This document shows, one piece after another, positions 1 to 11,908 of a DNA stretch of 64,000 nucleotides. Source of the stretch: Trichoderma breve (lineage: Eukaryota > Ascomycota > Sordariomycetes > Hypocreales > Hypocreaceae); contig NW_026611593.1 of NCBI RefSeq assembly GCF_028502605.1, forward strand, positions 1,426,001 through 1,490,000. The letters run 5' to 3'. Position 1 is the first letter of the stretch. The number at the start of each line of letters is the position of its first letter. The notes beneath the pieces are model-generated. The model was not told where the DNA came from. It saw only the letters and a program-made list of their open reading frames with translations, and made no database searches. Made by a program: the position numbers and the translations under genes.

Positions 1-3000
1 AGATATGTACATATTGGGATAGCTCTTGACGGGCCTCAGAGTCTCAAAACCCCCCCGAATGGTTTTCAAACAGCCTCTAAGATGCGGACTGAGTCAAGAT
101 TACTGGGTCGTTTTTTAGATTTGACTCATTCTGCTGAGTGGGCTTCTAAGAAATTTGATCAAAAATCTCGCCTCAGATGTGACAGGTGGCAATATGTTTG
201 GCGTTAGTGCGCCCAAGGTTCTGGAACTCTGTCATATCCCCCTTTTCATTTTGTCTACAAGCTACACGTAATACTGAAACTGATTGAATCTTGCTACTGA
301 GCAAGGGAAAGATGGCCAAAGTCAAAACTAAGGGCGCCTCCTCTCTACCTTAACGTCGGGGCCTATATCTTATATACTGGTACAGCCTTGACTGTTGAAT
401 AGGTGAATCATCCCGTATTGTCATTCTCAGCCTGTTACTAGACTTGGTACAATAGAACTAACAGACTATGAGGTAATTGGTGTTGTCACTAGGTAAACGC
501 ATGCTGGCGGAGAGTTGTTTTCTCTAGGCATTCCAGCTTTCTCCCGACAGAGCTAGCACTATTAACTGGATATGTCTACTAGTACTAACACTTCATTGAA
601 CTCAAATCCAGTTGTGTAGGCGAGTACACCCTCAGCTATTCGTGGTGAGAATGTTTGGGGTCCGCCATAAAGACGGAAGTCTATGTCATTTAGATAGCGT
701 ATCAATTGGAGAGCATCTAACTATCTTGACTATCATCCTAATGGGCTGGTTACATTTTCCAATTCCTCCTCGCCACTGCTTACTTGAAACATTATTCTTC
801 TCCTAAATGATGATGATGTATGAGATGGTCTTCTACCTGAATTACGACGATGGCGGCTAGTCCATTTCACATGTCTCTACTCTGAATATAGTTTAAACGA
901 TCAATAGCGTCGGAATATTATTTTTGTGTACTCACAATTTTCCCGTAAAATGATTACTAGTAGCCGATGTGCATGAGTGTTTGACTTTTACGTATCTAAT
1001 AAGTCTACTTGACAACGAATGAGGTTACCGAGCTCGTATAACCATCCAATGAAAGAGCGTATACGTACTCGATATGCCCCTGTAAGATTGCTAGAACCGC
1101 ATTGCTTACTTTACGAGTGCCAATACAGCAGTACCACTGCTTCGGGATTGGTATCGGTATCTATTAGATTCATCATGGCCAATCGAGACTAACCGGGTGG
1201 CAGAAGCGAGTATGATTTTGGTGCTCCATAGCAGAAGAAGAAACCTTGCTTCCATGGAAGAGGGCGCTCGGTGGGGGGTTACGAGGGGGTGACAGATGCA
1301 TTAATTCCGCCTGTTTACCCCTGTTCAATAAGGCGTTTTCACATGGCTGCCTAGCAGCATGCATGGCTACTATTCGCGATGCAACTCGAAGACTCCATGT
1401 AACACCCTCATTATTCTCTCAAGACAATAGAGCACCTCCTTTAAGTTTCGTACCGTCGCACCGTTATGTCCGGGCTTCTCCGACTTCGTGCATTAGTACG
1501 TAGATCATTTTATTCACTCATGTCCTTTTGAGATCACAGCGTGCAGGGACACCTTTGTGGGGTTACAATCTGGCTGGGTCTTCAACGGCGTCTTAACGAG
1601 AGACGAATAGATGCCGGTTTCTCTCAAGTCCCGCTCTCTCTCAAGTCCAGCATTCATACCTATTACGCTGAGCCTCTTAATTTGTGGTATTAGTTTTAGA
1701 TGAACAATATTCGTTCATGCTCGACTAGATACCTTTGACTCAGACTCTCTTCGACCCTCTCAATAGTTGAAAAGAATTATGGAAAGAAACACAAACATCA
1801 CAATGTATCACATGTCATACTATGGCGATGATAAATAAAGATCCTTGCGGCCAGGAATATGCCCCAATCAAGTTTGCGTCGTCGGCTAACGGCTGTTCAA
1901 ACCCAAAGAAATCCTTGTCCATTTCCATGTGAGCCTGTGGAGTCTACCGAAGCAGTGGAAGAAGACCTTCCGCCGGCAGCAGCCGCTTGCGACATGGCAA
2001 GGTTATTCGAGCCTCAAGTCAGTGGGGCAGCATTGCAGGCAAGCGTATGTATCTGCGTCAGATTACCCGCCGAATCTTCTTTGGGCCGTAGTTGTGGCTT
2101 GCAGCATACAATGAGCGGTGGGTTGGGTTGAACAAAGGGGCTCGTAAGATGAAGTCAGGCATTGAGGTGGCAAAGCCCTGGACACAATCTAATAACGAGT
2201 TCAAGACGACGATTACGGTTCCTACGTGGCGGCTTAGGACTCCGTGGTCTTCGATGTAAAATGACCGATGATATCATATGAGCGATCTGACTATACAGTG
2301 CATGGACTTCCTAAGGCCCTGTAGGTGCCTCTAGGGCCCTTAACATTGTGTTCTGTGGTCCATACAAGTGAACTGTACAGCGGAAGTCGATAAGCTACCC
2401 TTTGTTAGAATACCGAAGTAAAGCCTAGTTGCATCTCAATTAAATCAACGCTGTAAACGAGGTTTCTTACCTTCTTCTTTGACTTTGTAAACAAAAGGCT
2501 CCGGAACAATACTCGGGTAGAAACTTGGAGAAATACTCGGACCCAAGTGAACAGGCGAAAGTGATTTTGGCCGCTGTATTTACATCAGTATCCACATAAG
2601 CACGCACCGACATCCAGGATCGCCAAAGGTGCCAAACCCTTGTCCAAAGTCTCCTGATCCGTGTAGCCGCATGTGATCTGCCTTGTGTAGTGCCGGACAA
2701 GGGGGGTTTGGTACCGGCAGTTTTGGAGGCAACTCCTTCTGCTGAGACTATTCGCCCAAGTAGACATTAGGGTTTCTCCTTTTGAAGTAAACGGTACAGA
2801 TAGAAATGGCTTAGCATGACACTTGTATGAGCCCTTAGAGCCGGTCTGTTCTTTATTCCCTCGTTAGCGTCGGAATTACACGCCAGGCCCCGAAAGGCAG
2901 TACAGCATCAATCTTCCTCGAAGTCACCGCTACGTATGTAATACCGCTTCTGTTGGACCGAATTCGTGCGAATTGGTAATAACTCTACATTTCATATTAT

Positions 3001-4143
3001 TTGTTGAACATTGACTCTATAGGAATAGATCTGTCATGTTGAAGTAGTAGGACAACTGAGAGTTCCTGTTTCCGCAAGTCGCTATAATTCGCTGAACTTC
3101 TTTCTCTCTACCATGACTCTATTCTATTCGACGGAATTTCTCTTCCCCATGGAGCTTCTCCAAATTACAAACAGGGATAAAGATGCACTCGCTTCGTTGG
3201 ACTAGATGAAACCCCCTTACTAGCGTAGGAAGAAGGTGACTTGGCCTTACTCTTTCCTCTAGCTTACCAACTGCAGTCCGAATCAGGGCATTGAAGTTTG
3301 CATCTCCGGAATGAATAGTATAGTTACAACTGTTCATTATTCGAAAACATACGCTCAAAATTTATACACGTTGCGGATTTAAACAGAACTTAATAATTGG
3401 ACAACTTACAAAGAGGAATCGAAAACTTCGATGGTTAACAAGTAAAGAGTATTCTTTCATTGCTCTGATGGTTTGAGCAAAATCATGACAGGCTATGTTG
3501 TACAAGGCAGTTTCAAAGCTTATTATATCCTACTTGAGCTATACTATAGGAGACTGCTATCCTTTCCAGGGTTTCTCATGATTGGATTCCCTGTACACGT
3601 TTTCGATACGAGATATGCACTGTTAGGCAACAAAATTAATTAATACATGTATAGCTGCTCTTCGCTCACGTAAGTTCGTTAGTCACTTGAGTTAAAATAG
3701 TGTGACTGGGAGTTTCTGTAGAGATTGATGCTCGTCATAGAAATGCCACCGAAATGTAAATTAGTTGAGTTAAAGCAGTTTGAGAATCAGATTCAGTTAA
3801 TGTGACCTCCGTAAGAAAAGCCAAGCAACCGTGGACTAGTTTCGCCTGACTATCCTTGACCAGGCACACAAGATCGGTTTAGTGTGATATGCAGGGAGGC
3901 CAAAGTCATGTTGGAAGGGCGCACTATTGCTTGCCATCGTGTAACTGGTCTGGGATCCTTGTCCAGATCAGGCTCAAATCTCCAGACAGTGGGAATGCCA
4001 AACTTTATAACTCGTCGTATAACAGTCTTGGAAATCCAGACTCATCACATGCTTAAGACACAACACCTCCAGCACCTCCATTGCGTCAATCAAGTGCATT
4101 CTTCCTCCTCAAAATCCCTCAGAACCCGATTTTCTTTTTCATC
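1..4143. other. gene-poor left flank
   Basis: About 4.1 kb in which I see no gene I can support. The open frames are short, mostly overlap on opposite strands, often lack an ATG and show no recognisable domain or splice pattern. Near 1620-1652 a short sequence containing CTCTCTCAAGTCC occurs twice almost in tandem. I saw no terminal repeats or reverse-transcriptase or transposase motifs. It could be old degenerated sequence or simply long intergenic DNA. Confidence 0.5.
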
Positions 4144-4981
4144 ATGATTCAGAATTTATTGGTTGACGGTCGTGCTCGGGTCTTGGAGACGCTCCAAAGG
4201 GGTTACGCGCCCAGCCATTTCTCTCACAACCTGGAGCTGATCTTTGTCAAAGACAGCAGAAGCTCGGCTTCGGCCTCAATGAAGACCAAGATTGCCAGCA
4301 CTCGCGAAAGATCTGCTCGTATACGAACATTGGATCCACGCACACTCATTTGGTGGGCTACGGCATTTCCGATGAGGCATTGGTCAGGAGGGAGGAAAAT
4401 TAGCAGCTCCACCTTCGACGGCTTGATCAGATATGCCCCTAGATGTGCCGCTCAGGCAGCATCGTTGCTTCCAGCGGTGGCTGCTGATTTGGATCGGTTA
4501 CGGCAAAAGCATGCCAAGTGTACCATGCTTCAAAACTTCCTGGGTGGTAAGCAAAGCCATTTTAGACCGTTATTGACCGGAACGCTAACCCCTTCCAGAG
4601 TTCTCAGAGGAGCTTGATACACAATGGAAACCATTTCCTATGGATGTAGAAGGTAAGCCCCAGTCTTGGGTTGAATACCTTACTTGTGAGGAGAAAGATA
4701 CATGTAGCTAACTCCCATTCACAGCACTCTCAGAGGAAGGGCGATATGTCAACTTTAGCGGAGCTCGATATGAGTCTCTCCAGAGACTTCCTGATCTTCT
4801 TCTCTGTGGTATGGAAAGCTCACGGAAGTACCAAGAAGAAAAACAGAAGACAGCGCCGCTATCCACTGCACTCAAGATCTTTGTACCCACAAATCCTAAC
4901 CAAGACGATGCGTATTTGTTACTCCCTGTCGGAGTTGGCCAAGTATGGTCTATTTTGCACGAACTTGGTGTGGTAGAGTAG
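4144..4981 (+). CDS. hypothetical protein, three exons
   Basis: I do not recognise this protein. The model has exons 4144-4546, 4599-4652 and 4725-4981, giving 237 residues. Both introns (52 and 72 nt) have GTAAG donors, GCTAAC branch sites and CAG acceptors, and the frame closes exactly on the TAG at 4979. Splicing removes the in-frame stops, which supports a real gene. The N-terminal part is basic and Ser/Arg-rich. The C-terminal part is better ordered, with a segment reading GEFSEELDTQWKPFPMDVEA followed by a Leu-rich helix, and it ends in a hydrophobic stretch before LHELGVVE. There is no signal peptide and no clear membrane segment. The frame is open upstream to about 4081 without another ATG, so 4144 is the best start, but an upstream exon cannot be excluded. 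The gene stands alone, with 2 kb of empty DNA on its right. Confidence 0.55.
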
Positions 4982-6996
4982 ACCGAAGTAATATTCTTTT
5001 CTTTTTAGAATAATGATATGTATATAATTTCGATAGATGGAGTGGGTTATTCTGATTAATGCATTAACATAATACTCTTGTCATGACTATCCAACGCAAT
5101 TTATATAGATCTACCAGTTGCTTTGTATCAGATTATCAGGGGCTACATTTATTCAGATATAACTTACATACCGGACTGATGCTGCTCAGCAACAAACCTG
5201 TTTTAGCCTAGAACTCTGCAGGTTTCCAGCAGCTCTTTTGAGAGGAGCTCCTTATCCTGTAGCTGGAAGACCTTGACGTGTAGGGACGGCAAACCTTGAT
5301 CATTTCCTTTTCACTGTCGCTTCCAAAGACCCAGAGGGAGGAGAGATCGCCGCCGGGACAAGTGTCTGATTTCATGATCAGGTCATTCGACGACGTGGCA
5401 ACTCGACAAACAGGTTTTTTCTATCTACCCATCTAGGTATAGATGGAAAGGATATCATGGTGTGGTATGGGTGGCACTGAGAGGCCGCCCCCTAGCTCCA
5501 GAGAGGTGGGATGATCCTGTAATTTGAGACATGACATCGTCAAAGAACTTTTGGTAGTTTCAAAGTTTGTTATAATTATAGGCAGCCAATAACGGCATTT
5601 ATGAGTAGAGAATCAACTAGTACGCCTCTTTGAGCTACTGTTAGCCCTAGTCAATGGAGTGCCAATGTACCACTCGGCTGCTCATGCAACGATTGCTTAC
5701 TGCAACGTCAAAGGAAGCAGTGCCAAGTAAAGACCCGTCATAGAAAAAGCACTTCCATGTAGATTGCACATATTTAGTTTAGGTGGGTTTCAGTGAGTTG
5801 CATTAGCCACCTCAAATCCGGGGGCGTTAAAGCCTGGAAGGAGGAGAAACACCATTTCACAACACCTGCTGTAAAATTTGGCTACTTGTCAAGAGCGTCT
5901 TGTGTGGGAAACAGCACACAAGCTCTCCTCCGTAGAATATGCTGAATATTTTCATGCGACTTCTAGCTGATAATAGTTCCACTGCCATTAACAGTGATTC
6001 AACGGTACACCTGTACGGATGCAGAGGGGCAAGCGTTTGTACATGGGAACCGCACTTTAGACGCTTTAGACCAGACCATAGCAGTGCTGCCCGATACTGG
6101 AAATCGTACGGAGTACATTCGTGCTGTCCGGCAGGGGCAATACGTTATCCAGCGGTACGTGTGATGATCATGCAGTCTTGAACACAGGCTGATGGAGAGC
6201 CTTCTGTCCGCAGACAACAAACAACGCGAGTTCAGCAGAAGCCAAAGCGCGACAACATGATCAAGGCCATGGAATTTAGGTCAAAGGTCTCGATACACGA
6301 TATATTCGTCTAAAGGCATCAATTACACAAGTCACAAAGCAAGAGGCAAAGGCGAAGATATGTCCGGCCCTCCATCCATGAATCCCGCGTTAAAGCCATG
6401 GGAACCAGAACGAATAGAAGGCCGGCGTGCAATTAAAATTTCTCTGGGGCATAACTGACGCTTCAATTTATCCACTGATGAAGGATTTGAGCAACACGGG
6501 TAATATTTTCAGGTTATGCCAGCCGCACGAAGAAAAGAAAAAGAAAAAGAAGAGCGAAGCTCTAAGCGCGACGGCGAAGAACTTTATACGCTCTGGCGCG
6601 TGGGTCTTGAAATTTTTTGTTTCGCTTAGTCATGCAGCTCCTCTGTCCAATCAAAGCAAGGCACGCAGTGGAGAGGAAATGTTCAATGCAAAAACTTCAT
6701 GTTTTGCAGCGAAGGGAATAATACGATCGAATAGCTGTTCAAAAACAACGCTGCGATGTGTAGCCAGATTGTTATTTTAGATGCGAACAACTGCTTTTGC
6801 ATCACGGGCCATTCATAGAAAGTTTTACAGGACATCCTTGGCTCCCATTTAGAGGCTTTTGTTAGTTAATATGGTTTCAGTAAAATGCTTTACCACCATA
6901 TACGCCTAAAATTCTTCTAAATCGTGTTACTGAAATGCCTTGTGCTATTAAGATCTCTTGAACTTTGTATCTTCATCTTGGCTTTCTCTTCAAAGA
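4982..6996. other. intergenic region
   Basis: Two kilobases without a supportable gene. It separates the unknown gene at 4144 from the 3' end of the HeLo-PAH gene. The one compositional feature is a purine (A/G) run around 6531-6560. Short frames here look like chance. Confidence 0.5.
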
Positions 6997-8964
6997 CTAC
7001 TGATCTGAATCTTCTGCCTCTGAACTTGCTGTTTCCCAACCCTGACTCTCCAAATCGGCGCCCTGTTCTTCAAGTTCCCAGCTGGCATTTGTATCCTCTG
7101 AATCAATCGCCGTGCGGCTGTTGTACTTCAGGTTCTTCACCATTAACGATCTTCGCAGTGGCATAAGACTGCCGGAAGGCTTCTGAGGCAAGCGACTTAT
7201 GACAATTTGGTTCCCGGTCGACTCTCCAGCGAATGTATTATATGATAAGCCCAGGCGGTATGACAACGTGCACAAGGCATGTTGACGCCCCAGACTTAAA
7301 TTAGGAGGAAAAACCAGCACTTCACGTTCTAAATCCTGGCGGAAGAGAACCAATTCCTCATAGTATTTTAACATTACAAGGCTGTTCATGTCAACCTGCC
7401 TAGAGAGGCGTTTGACCCTGTAGCGCCTTCCGGGCTTTTCGCGCAATTGGGTATTAATACGCACTGATGCTGTCTCCTCCGAGAGGAAAATGGTTTCATT
7501 GTTGGTCGACTCAGCCAAAAGGCTAGCAATATCCCAAGTATGGCCTTCTGGAGTTGTCGCTTGAGGAACACCATCCTCACCGAATATAGCATACCCCGGC
7601 GGCAAAAATATGTTGAATCTTCGTAAAAGATCATGGCGGTCATGAAAGAGAAGCATGACTTGTCTCATAGCATCCGCAGCATTGATATCTTGATGTTGAA
7701 AGCGTCTTAATATGTCAGAGAACTTATTGTAGCGCTTATAACCTGTAGTTTCTCGAAGATAGTCCATGTAAATTAGGGCATTGAGCCCAATTGATGCTTC
7801 AGTGCTGTCGTCTTGATCTCGAAGAGGCTTGGTCTCGTTTCTCACCCAGTCAATAGGCAAAAATTGGTTGAAGCCCTCCATAAGGTCCGGCTCCAATTCG
7901 AAAAGTTTAGTTAAAGAGTCATGAACCTCTCTAATAGGAAGCATATCCCGCTGATAAGTCTGCAAGATGTCGAGAAAGTATTTATACATGATAGGCCGCG
8001 AATGAAAATGGACTTTGACCTTACCCACATACGCCAAGGCCTCATTGAAATCGACGGGACTTTGGTGTGAGGGTCGATCTGGGTCTAGAGGTTGATCGTT
8101 TCTGGAGGGTTCTTGTGTCCTAGAAATTTTGAGCAACCCCAAGTATTGTTCTCGGAATGCTCTTAAATCCCAAGACTCCATTTCTTCCGTGACTTCCATC
8201 TGACTGTCTGCCGCGACAGTCTCATCGATCGCATCTATCCAGCCAATAATCTTGCCCTGTTGAGTACTAACCATCGATATGGTGTCGGCGCGAATCGATG
8301 TAGCATCTGAGATGGCAGGGTAATCCAGTTCGCAAGCTTCACTAAGCATATTGAGGGTTCGGATGTCATTTATCGTGTTGATTCGAGAAATGACTAAATC
8401 TTGCTGTTGCTCGCGGCCAACAAGATCTTTGGTAATCTTTTCAACGCCATCTACCAATTCTCGCAGTTCAACGATCAGATCCTCGTATTTCTTTCGATCG
8501 TGTAGGACCCAGAACGATTTGCGCTTCACCTTGGTTGCCTGCTCGTGGGCACTATCGGTGATTGTGAGCCGCTTGAAAGCAGCCTTGAGCTTTGACACGC
8601 TCCTAGACTTGGCAACTAGCTGGACGCCTTCCTCGACCGCGACTTGTTTGGCTCCATATCGGCTACTCAAGCGCTCCGAGTCTGTGAGTAATTCTACTAT
8701 GAGCTCTAGAGCTCGCTGTACCACAGCACAAAATTCGAAATCTTCAAGGAGACTGCGTCGCTTCTCCCCAGTCTCACGGATCAGTCCCATGCTCTTGCCC
8801 CAGCTCTTCAGGCGACATTGCTCTAGTGCAAGCTTCAGATCGAGCTTCTCCAGATCCTTCGCTTGGTTCCTCGCAGCACGAATAAGATCACAAGCATCAA
8901 TGCACCCCTCGAGAAGGCCAACCAAGGTCAATACACTCGCTATGGTGCCTATTATCTCAGCCAT
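6997..8964 (-). CDS. HeLo domain - PAH - PAH - R3H-like protein
   Basis: A single-exon protein of 655 residues. Residues 1-225 look like a HeLo domain: a hydrophobic first helix starting MAEIIGTIASVLTLVGLL, then CIDACDLI, the RLKSWGKSMGL segment and long amphipathic helices. HeLo domains (HET-S, HELLP and related proteins) execute incompatibility cell death at membranes. Residues 303-372 and 391-456 each match the Sin3 paired amphipathic helix repeat, ending GFNQFLP and RRFNIFLPPGYAI. PAH repeats bind short helices of transcription factors. Residues 535-592 resemble an R3H single-strand nucleic-acid-binding fold (FPPNLSLGRQHALC...LGLSY), but the usual Arg-x3-His pair appears to be Gln-x3-Cys. 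The C-terminus is acidic. The start at 8964 was chosen because HeLo proteins begin with this helix; the frame is open to 9150. No NACHT or repeat region is present. It lies head to head with the F-box-like gene at 9595. The domain assignments are by eye; HeLo and PAH are strong, R3H is weaker. Confidence 0.85.
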   Translation of the reverse strand: MAEIIGTIASVLTLVGLLEGCIDACDLIRAARNQAKDLEKLDLKLALEQCRLKSWGKSMGLIRETGEKRRSLLEDFEFCAVVQRALELIVELLTDSERLSSRYGAKQVAVEEGVQLVAKSRSVSKLKAAFKRLTITDSAHEQATKVKRKSFWVLHDRKKYEDLIVELRELVDGVEKITKDLVGREQQQDLVISRINTINDIRTLNMLSEACELDYPAISDATSIRADTISMVSTQQGKIIGWIDAIDETVAADSQMEVTEEMESWDLRAFREQYLGLLKISRTQEPSRNDQPLDPDRPSHQSPVDFNEALAYVGKVKVHFHSRPIMYKYFLDILQTYQRDMLPIREVHDSLTKLFELEPDLMEGFNQFLPIDWVRNETKPLRDQDDSTEASIGLNALIYMDYLRETTGYKRYNKFSDILRRFQHQDINAADAMRQVMLLFHDRHDLLRRFNIFLPPGYAIFGEDGVPQATTPEGHTWDIASLLAESTNNETIFLSEETASVRINTQLREKPGRRYRVKRLSRQVDMNSLVMLKYYEELVLFRQDLEREVLVFPPNLSLGRQHALCTLSYRLGLSYNTFAGESTGNQIVISRLPQKPSGSLMPLRRSLMVKNLKYNSRTAIDSEDTNASWELEEQGADLESQGWETASSEAEDSDQ

Positions 8965-9594
8965 AAGGATGCGGTGTGAATGAGGTGGATGTCCTGAAAA
9001 GAGAGACAGGCGATTAATAGTTCCTGTTAGAAAAGTTGTACAGGAGAGATCGGTAGGTTGAATCAGATTGCGACAGGAGATGAGTACAGTATCTTGAAGC
9101 ACGGCCGTCATCAAAGAGGAAGAGGAAGCATTTAACCCCTCACATCTCAACTAATACGAATAGACTCAAGACAGGCAAGACTTCGTGGTGGGGCACGTTT
9201 TATGTCATACTGGAAGTCATACTGCAAGTCTTTTCATCGAGTCAGACACCAACGATGATGTATCAAAAGTCCTCACCAACATAGCGGAGAGCCTTTTAGT
9301 TTATGGAAGCGAAAAAGACAAACATGAGAATAATGATGAGACTAATGTACCCATTAAGTTGGAATATGAAACGATGATTGGCTGTAGAACATTCTAGCCT
9401 GCATCTACCTTGTGCGCACGCACCTCATTGACATCCGACATCCTCTTTCTACTGGGAAGCGCGGGCCCATCAAAGCTTTGTCTAGAAGCCTAATAACTTT
9501 TAAAATCTCTTCCATGTTTCCCCTTGCACCGTTTTCTTACACAAACACCCCGTCTCACGCCTATTCTGTGGGCAGCTCCTCTATGTGATTTAGG
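8965..9594. promoter_or_regulatory. shared divergent promoter region
   Basis: This 630-bp interval separates two divergently transcribed genes, the HeLo-PAH gene on the minus strand and the F-box-like gene on the plus strand, so it must hold both promoters. I see no unambiguous TATA box. A frame at 9185-9397 starts with GTG, has no recognisable domain and is probably non-coding. Confidence 0.45.
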
Positions 9595-11064
9595 ATGGAG
9601 GTTGTTACTCCTGTGGATGGCTCTCCGTCATGCAGTAACATCGAAAGTCTTCCTTGGTTGATCTGCTATAATGTGATGGTGAGGCTCGATTTGTCTGATC
9701 TCAATGCATTAGCACGCGCGTCGCCAATTCTCTACCGGCAGGTTAAACAAGATCGCCCTCGCATTCTCTATGGAGAGCTGAAGACTATGCTTGGGAATAC
9801 ACTTGTGGACGCTTACGCAGTGTATCAGACATCGCGGCCGCCATTTACGACTGTTATCAGGAATACTGAAGTTGTTCAGCCATTCCTTGAACCCTATGCA
9901 AACAAGCTCCAAACAGAGAAGGCGGGGCCGTCTCTAGGAGACCTTAGCGAAGAGGCAATCATTGCCATGTGGACGTTTCAAACAACAATTGTCGCCCCTA
10001 TTGTTGAAGTGTTTGCTCGGTGGACTCTTGGTAACATTTCGAATCTTATTGAAACTCAAGATTATGAGGTATCTTGGCCGCCGGACGGAGATGGCCCAAA
10101 TGTGAGCCACCTAGAAATCGAACTGAGTGCAACTGAACGCATGCGCATCTTGAGAGGAATGTTCCGTTTCCAGCTGTACTGTCATCTTTTTGGAGCCCGG
10201 TGCCGAGGCAAACCAAGGTTTGGCTATCCATACATAGAGTTAATCGATGTGATCGGACTTGTCCATGACTTATTCGAACCGTGGGAATTTGAAGAGTTTG
10301 TGTGTATCCAATGGTACGCTCGGATGAAATGGGAGCATATTTGCACAACATTTGGCGACGAGATAAATGAGACAAGCCCTCTTTTTGAAGAGGTGAGTCC
10401 TCCACCTCCGTGGGGAAAACGGCTAAGTGCGAGTGGTAGGTTAACAGTTCAATCTCTATTCCCCATTTTGCGTACATGTATGCATCTAATAATCACTGGT
10501 TCAGGCGTGGTAGAACATGTCATCAGTGGTACTGCCTCTCGAGGCCTGCGACCCTTACATGCGATTTTATTTGTTGGAGGTGATCACGCACATCGCATCA
10601 AACTTATGCACGAAGTATTGGCATGGCCAACAGAAGAATATATCGACTTTAGCCGTGTGTCGCCGTATTGGCAATTCAGCCATCGAAAAGCCAACCGCTC
10701 GGAGCGCGATTGGAAGGAATTTAGGCGCGAACCTCTTCCATTTAACGGAGATGGTGAATCGGACCAATCCAACCTTCGGCCACCTGCAGCCTGGGTGATG
10801 CTTTGGGAGGGAAAGTACTCAAACTTACGCTTTTTTGACAACGACTTATTGGTTTGGGGGTACGTGATGTGGGACAGGGATCGAATAGATTCTACTGGAG
10901 CCGAAAAAATCACCTTTAGTGAACGCCTCGAGTCCCTGCCATTGGGAAATTTGGATTACAGCAGCTCCGAAGAGGAAGAGGAAGAAGACGACTATATAGA
11001 ACCGTATTATTACTCTGACGAGTTAGAAGATGGCGAAAGTGCGAGCTTGGAGACGGAAAGTTAG
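9595..11064 (+). CDS. F-box-like domain protein
   Basis: A 489-residue protein, modelled as one exon starting at the ATG at 9595. Residues about 18-55 (IESLPWLICYNVMVRLDLSDLNALARASPI) have the pattern of a fungal F-box-like helix bundle: a short Leu-Pro start followed by alternating Leu. Such proteins are usually SCF ubiquitin-ligase adaptors, so the role here is an inference. The middle is rich in Trp and aromatic residues with no named domain. The last 40 residues are very acidic (SSSEEEEEEDDY) and Tyr/Glu-rich. A possible donor (GTGAGT at 10393) with a CAG at 10504 would define a 112-nt intron, but splicing it would shift out of the better-looking downstream frame, so I kept the read-through. 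Its 5' neighbour is the divergent HeLo-PAH gene. Confidence 0.75.
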   Translation: MEVVTPVDGSPSCSNIESLPWLICYNVMVRLDLSDLNALARASPILYRQVKQDRPRILYGELKTMLGNTLVDAYAVYQTSRPPFTTVIRNTEVVQPFLEPYANKLQTEKAGPSLGDLSEEAIIAMWTFQTTIVAPIVEVFARWTLGNISNLIETQDYEVSWPPDGDGPNVSHLEIELSATERMRILRGMFRFQLYCHLFGARCRGKPRFGYPYIELIDVIGLVHDLFEPWEFEEFVCIQWYARMKWEHICTTFGDEINETSPLFEEVSPPPPWGKRLSASGRLTVQSLFPILRTCMHLIITGSGVVEHVISGTASRGLRPLHAILFVGGDHAHRIKLMHEVLAWPTEEYIDFSRVSPYWQFSHRKANRSERDWKEFRREPLPFNGDGESDQSNLRPPAAWVMLWEGKYSNLRFFDNDLLVWGYVMWDRDRIDSTGAEKITFSERLESLPLGNLDYSSSEEEEEEDDYIEPYYYSDELEDGESASLETES

Positions 11065-11908
11065 GAGGAAGAGGTTCGCCGGACTAGAGAGATACCGGTA
11101 GCATTGGGCCTGGAAAGAGATATATGCATGTAGCTGGCTGTGTTTGTTAAGACGGGAGGATATTTCTGGTCACCTTGATCAGCCTCGTTAGCATTACGAG
11201 GTGAGCACGATCGGTGTGCAGCTTCACTCACACACATAGTACTGAGTAGTATTGACTCGCATTCCACAACCCATCAATAATGCATTGTGCCATGACCGTC
11301 TTATGCGGAACGGGTCGGTGAGCCCGCGCCCTTTTAAAGTTGTTTGCCATCTCTCGCTTTCAGCCTCAGTGGCGAGAATGGACATGTCGATGAAACAATC
11401 CAATACGAGGATGATCCGTGTTGTTTTACTTAGGCGCAGATAGCTAGGGACGCTGGCATTTTGAGAAACGATACATTCCCTCCTTGTTCAACGAGTACCT
11501 CTACGAGCCCCTGCCGAGCGTATCGCAGCGAGCACGCGGGTAAAGTGAGACTGGTCGGCGGTATCGTTTTTATTAAAATGTAATTGGAGGTCTGGATGTA
11601 GGCTTTGTAACTGTTTACTCACACTACTTGAGCACCCATTTGTTGGCGTCGTGTGTAATACGACTAATCACTGTGTTATGGGTCTAGTCTTTGACGAGAT
11701 CGCCTGACCTTTCTTCTTATCTGTCATGCATTGTGTCCCTTACCATATACATTCATTAATCCAGGCTGAGTAATGTGCCTATGCATGCTTGTTCAGTTGA
11801 AGAATCCCAAAAATCACATCTTAATTTCCTCTAGGACTTTGTCCTTTGTTCCCAGCTATAAGTATCTTGGTCAGTAGATTATTGACGATTTGAAGTGTCC
11901 AAATAAGC
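11065..11908. other. convergent intergenic region
   Basis: 844 bp between the 3' ends of the F-box-like gene and the carrier gene. It presumably contains both 3' untranslated regions. I see no gene or repeat in it. Confidence 0.5.

Noticed and set aside
1859..2131. ATG-led 90-codon frame in the gene-poor left flank
   Set aside because: No domain, signal peptide or splice support, and another frame overlaps it; consistent with chance.
10393..10504. Possible intron in the F-box-like gene
   Set aside because: Removing 112 nt moves translation into a poorer frame; the unspliced frame keeps the acidic C-terminus.
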